Shown: piece after piece, positions 8,022-9,197 of the stretch | Position numbering within the stretch: the stretch's first letter is position 1 | How the letters are laid out: each line of letters starts with the position of its first letter | From: Nitrospiraceae bacterium UBA6898 | Lineage (GTDB): Bacteria > Nitrospirota > Thermodesulfovibrionia > Thermodesulfovibrionales > UBA6898 | NCBI GenBank assembly: GCA_002448975.1 | Contig: DKBO01000043.1 | Coordinates: 3,944 to 13,140, forward strand | DNA: 9,197 nucleotides | Direction: 5' to 3' | Position numbers and translations under genes: made by a program | Notes under the pieces: model-generated | The model's database searches: none | What the model saw: only the letters and a program-made list of their open reading frames with translations | What the model was told of the DNA's origin: nothing

Positions 8022-8051
8022 ATCCTATCATAAAGCTGGAAAGAGAGTCAA
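8022..8051 (-). promoter_or_regulatory. Probable promoter of tRNA-Leu
   Basis: On the minus strand TTGACT (8046-8051) is separated by 18 bp from TAGGAT (8022-8027), which puts the transcription start about 15 nt before the tRNA 5' end. The -35 is good and the -10 matches four of six bases, so the call is moderate. Confidence 0.5.
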
Positions 8052-8126
8052 AACGCATCCATGCAGAATGCAGGCAGACTGCATCTAGTCAACTGGGGCC
8101 ATGTCACGAAAAGAGCGGGAAGGCCA

Positions 8127-8360
8127 TTATTTTTTGATATAAAACTCCATGACACCGCGGCGTTCTCGGGTCTCCAAAAGCTCAAGGCCGAGCCTCTGAA
8201 CAAGCATCTGAATATCCGAGCGGGAAGCCGCATCGGTCGATATCAGATTGAGTACCATCCCCTGTTCAAGGACGTCAAGGGCCTTCTTCGCTTTTAGTAC
8301 CGGCATAGGGCAGATCAAACCTCTCGTGTCAATAACAACATCAGGCGCGATGGTCGTCAT
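8127..8360 (-). CDS. TusA-family sulfur-carrier protein
   Basis: This 77-residue protein belongs to the TusA/SirA/YeeD family of small cytoplasmic proteins that carry persulfide sulfur on one cysteine, for example from a cysteine desulfurase to tRNA thiolation, molybdenum-cofactor or sulfur-oxidation enzymes. The N-terminal motif DTRGLICPMPVLKAKKAL (11-28) contains the sulfur-accepting C17 followed by the family PMP. The rest has the beta-alpha-beta-alpha-beta pattern expected of the fold. I chose the ATG at 8360 because a GGGGGG run lies 4 nt upstream; a TTG at 8372 would add four residues and swallow that site. It lies 86 bp downstream of the GYD gene on the same strand. TusA proper and YeeD-like proteins cannot be separated here, so no symbol is given. 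Confidence 0.88.
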   Translation of the reverse strand: MTTIAPDVVIDTRGLICPMPVLKAKKALDVLEQGMVLNLISTDAASRSDIQMLVQRLGLELLETRERRGVMEFYIKK

Positions 8361-8364
8361 AATT

Positions 8365-8370
8365 CCCCCC
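8365..8370 (-). promoter_or_regulatory. G-rich Shine-Dalgarno of the tusA-like gene
   Basis: A run of six G on the minus strand lies 4 nt before the ATG at 8360. It is an unusual but workable ribosome-binding site and decides the start in favour of ATG over the TTG at 8372. Confidence 0.55.
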
Positions 8371-8393
8371 AAACGGCGTTTCTGCTGCCGGAT

Positions 8394-8399
8394 GTTATA
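8394..8399 (-). promoter_or_regulatory. Possible -10 element upstream of the tusA-like gene
   Basis: TATAAC on the minus strand matches five of six consensus bases and is identical to the -10 of the GYD promoter. No -35 hexamer is found at 16-18 bp; that space is filled by two palindromes. If real, it would need an activator or only be weakly active. Readthrough from the GYD promoter is the alternative. Confidence 0.35.
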
Positions 8400-8400
8400 T

Positions 8401-8412
8401 GACCGGCCGGTC
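8401..8412. repeat. Perfect 12-bp palindrome
   Basis: GACCGGCCGGTC equals its own reverse complement. It lies in the GYD-tusA intergenic gap, one base upstream (on the minus strand) of the possible tusA -10 element, and abuts a second inverted repeat. It may be a dimeric regulator site or part of an RNA hairpin; no function is assigned. Confidence 0.7.
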
Positions 8413-8427
8413 CATGTATGTTACATG
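8413..8427. repeat. Inverted repeat with 3-bp spacer
   Basis: CATGTA (8413-8418) and TACATG (8422-8427) are perfect inverted repeats around TGT, making a 15-bp operator-sized site directly next to the 12-bp palindrome. No T-run follows on either strand, so it does not look like an intrinsic terminator. Confidence 0.65.
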
Positions 8428-8446
8428 AGTCTTTGTTATCAATTGA

Positions 8447-8731
8447 CTATTTAATCTTCTTGATGAAATCGGCTATCGGAATCGCCGCCAGCGTCGTCAT
8501 CTGTACGGAACCCCGGGAGCCAAGTTCCACAGACATTTTCATGACCGCATCGTTGTCCTTCGCCTCAACGATGTTCACGAAATCATAAAGGCCAAGAACC
8601 GCATACTGTTCCTTGACCTTCACTCCCATCTTTGCAAGTTCTTTGTTCACCTCGAGAATACGGCTCGGATTCTCCTTGATCGTCCTTCTTCCTTCATCGG
8701 TCAGGGTGCTCAGGATTACATACGTCGGCAT
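8447..8731 (-). CDS. GYD domain-containing small protein
   Basis: This 94-residue soluble protein matches the GYD family (ferredoxin-like alpha/beta fold). Family features are an opening MPTYVILSTLTDEG, an amphipathic helix near 22-35, the signature GLYD at 47-50 followed by FVNIVEA, and a second helix near 60-70. No biochemical function is established for this family. I chose the ATG at 8731 because AAAGGAG lies 6 nt upstream and the promoter sits at 8769-8797; an apparent in-frame extension to 8797 would put the promoter in the coding region and add 22 residues unlike the family. It is followed on the same strand by the tusA-like gene and is divergent from nifU. A link to sulfur or Fe-S metabolism is inferred from neighbours only. 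Confidence 0.85.
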   Translation of the reverse strand: MPTYVILSTLTDEGRRTIKENPSRILEVNKELAKMGVKVKEQYAVLGLYDFVNIVEAKDNDAVMKMSVELGSRGSVQMTTLAAIPIADFIKKIK

Positions 8732-8737
8732 AACGCT

Positions 8738-8744
8738 CTCCTTT
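8738..8744 (-). promoter_or_regulatory. Shine-Dalgarno of the GYD gene
   Basis: AAAGGAG on the minus strand is 6 nt from the ATG at 8731, an optimal spacing. It fixes the start of the 94-residue protein. Confidence 0.85.
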
Positions 8745-8768
8745 CCTGCATATAGTTTTCCTACCATC

Positions 8769-8797
8769 GTTATACTACCTCTCGACGGTGAAGTCAA
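8769..8797 (-). promoter_or_regulatory. Sigma70-type promoter of the GYD gene
   Basis: On the minus strand TTGACT (8792-8797), a 17-bp spacer and TATAAC (8769-8774) make a near-consensus promoter with five of six matches in each hexamer. Transcription should begin near 8762, giving a leader of about 30 nt. A GGTAG direct repeat (8775-8779 and 8761-8765) flanks the -10 element. Confidence 0.75.
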
Positions 8798-8821
8798 TCC
8801 AATTTTCTTGCAAACTGCTTG

Positions 8822-8850
8822 TTGACATCATGTGACGGCTGTGTAACGAT
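8822..8850 (+). promoter_or_regulatory. Candidate promoter of the nifU-like gene
   Basis: A perfect -35 TTGACA (8822-8827) is followed after 17 bp by a weak -10, AACGAT (8845-8850). The predicted transcription start falls at about 8857, the first base of the ATG. The -35 is convincing and the -10 is not. Confidence 0.4.
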
Positions 8851-8856
8851 GTACGC

Positions 8857-9197
8857 ATGTGGGACTATTCCGAAAAGGTAAAAGATGCATTTCTCCACCC
8901 CAAGAACGTCGGGGAAATAAAGGACGCAGATGCTGTGGGGGAGGTTGGAAGCATTATCTGCGGCGACGCACTCAAGCTCTATCTGAAGGTCGATAAGGAT
9001 ACCGGCAGGATCCTTGACGCCAGGTTCCAGACCTTCGGGTGTGCAAGTGCCATTGCAAGTTCATCTGCACTTACCGAACTGATTAGGGGCAGGACTCTTG
9101 ATGAGGCGCTGACCATAGGCAACCAGGATATTGCCAATTATCTTGGCGGCCTCCCTGACCAGAAGATGCACTGTTCCGTCATGGGCAGGGAAGCTCT
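8857..9197 (+). CDS. NifU/IscU-like Fe-S cluster scaffold protein, N-terminal part
   Basis: The ORF runs off the right edge; 113 complete residues are visible, starting MWDYSEKVKDAFLHPKNVGE, which is typical of NifU-type scaffolds. The three cluster-binding cysteines are C35 (IICGDAL), C62 (FGCASA) and C106 (MHCSV), at the same positions as in Azotobacter NifU, with the conserved Asp at 37. The protein receives sulfur from a NifS/IscS desulfurase and iron to assemble Fe-S clusters in the cytoplasm. Whether the missing part holds the 2Fe-2S and C-terminal Nfu domains of full NifU, or stops as an IscU, cannot be seen, so no symbol is given. An in-frame stop at 8833-8835 limits the start to the ATG at 8857. 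No Shine-Dalgarno is visible before it. It is divergent from the GYD gene. Confidence 0.93.
   Translation, partial: MWDYSEKVKDAFLHPKNVGEIKDADAVGEVGSIICGDALKLYLKVDKDTGRILDARFQTFGCASAIASSSALTELIRGRTLDEALTIGNQDIANYLGGLPDQKMHCSVMGREA

Noticed and set aside
7798..8058. Minus-strand 86-residue ORF across the tRNA
   Set aside because: Its centre (RSGGTGRRKGLKIPRWQHRTGSNPVSG split over the tRNA) is the familiar false translation of tRNA-Leu; the tRNA fold explains the sequence.
8068..8084. Hairpin ATGCAG-GCAGA-CTGCAT downstream of the tusA-like gene
   Set aside because: The stem is only 6 bp and no U-tract follows directly on the minus strand, so a terminator call is not supported.
8732..8797. N-terminal extension of the GYD protein to 8797
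   Set aside because: This stretch contains the promoter and Shine-Dalgarno of the gene; the family begins at MPTYV.

Overview
The window is ordinary chromosomal DNA of moderate GC content from a Gram-negative (diderm) bacterium. Diderm status follows from a FadL-type outer-membrane beta-barrel protein ending in a terminal phenylalanine. A NifU-type Fe-S scaffold, TusA, GYD-domain and DUF2062 proteins, and a galU-lon-thiL-rimO gene string, fit Nitrospirota or Desulfobacterota-like lineages. That placement is inference, because no rRNA or phylogenetic marker was compared. I see no transposase, phage gene, CRISPR array or clear sign of horizontal transfer.

Left end (1-960): the C-terminal 298 residues of an OmpP1/FadL-family porin on the plus strand, cut by the window edge. 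It ends at a strong bidirectional intrinsic terminator shared with the converging minus-strand operon.

Middle (959-7790): a tightly packed minus-strand operon, in transcription order galU, lon, thiL, DUF2062 membrane protein, rimO and an M50 site-2-type protease. An extended -10 promoter lies just upstream of galU. There is a 42 bp gap between galU and lon and 11 bp between lon and thiL. The later genes overlap by about 17, 8 and 4 bp, with TTG, GTG and ATG starts, which suggests translational coupling. The operon mixes nucleotide-sugar supply, protein quality control, thiamine diphosphate synthesis, ribosomal protein S12 modification and membrane proteolysis.

Right part (7914-9197): a tRNA-Leu(UAA) gene with encoded CCA and its own plausible promoter, on the minus strand. 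Upstream of it, also on the minus strand, are a tusA-like sulfur carrier gene and a small GYD-domain gene with an excellent sigma70 promoter. Divergent from the GYD gene is the 5' part of a nifU/iscU-like Fe-S scaffold gene running off the right edge. TusA and NifU both handle sulfur from cysteine desulfurases, so this end may be a sulfur-trafficking neighbourhood. The 86 bp between the GYD gene and tusA contain two abutting perfect inverted repeats, the most distinctive unexplained sequence in the window. No new multi-gene system is evident; the points most worth checking are these repeats, the GYD-TusA-NifU association, and a possibly leaderless nifU transcript.
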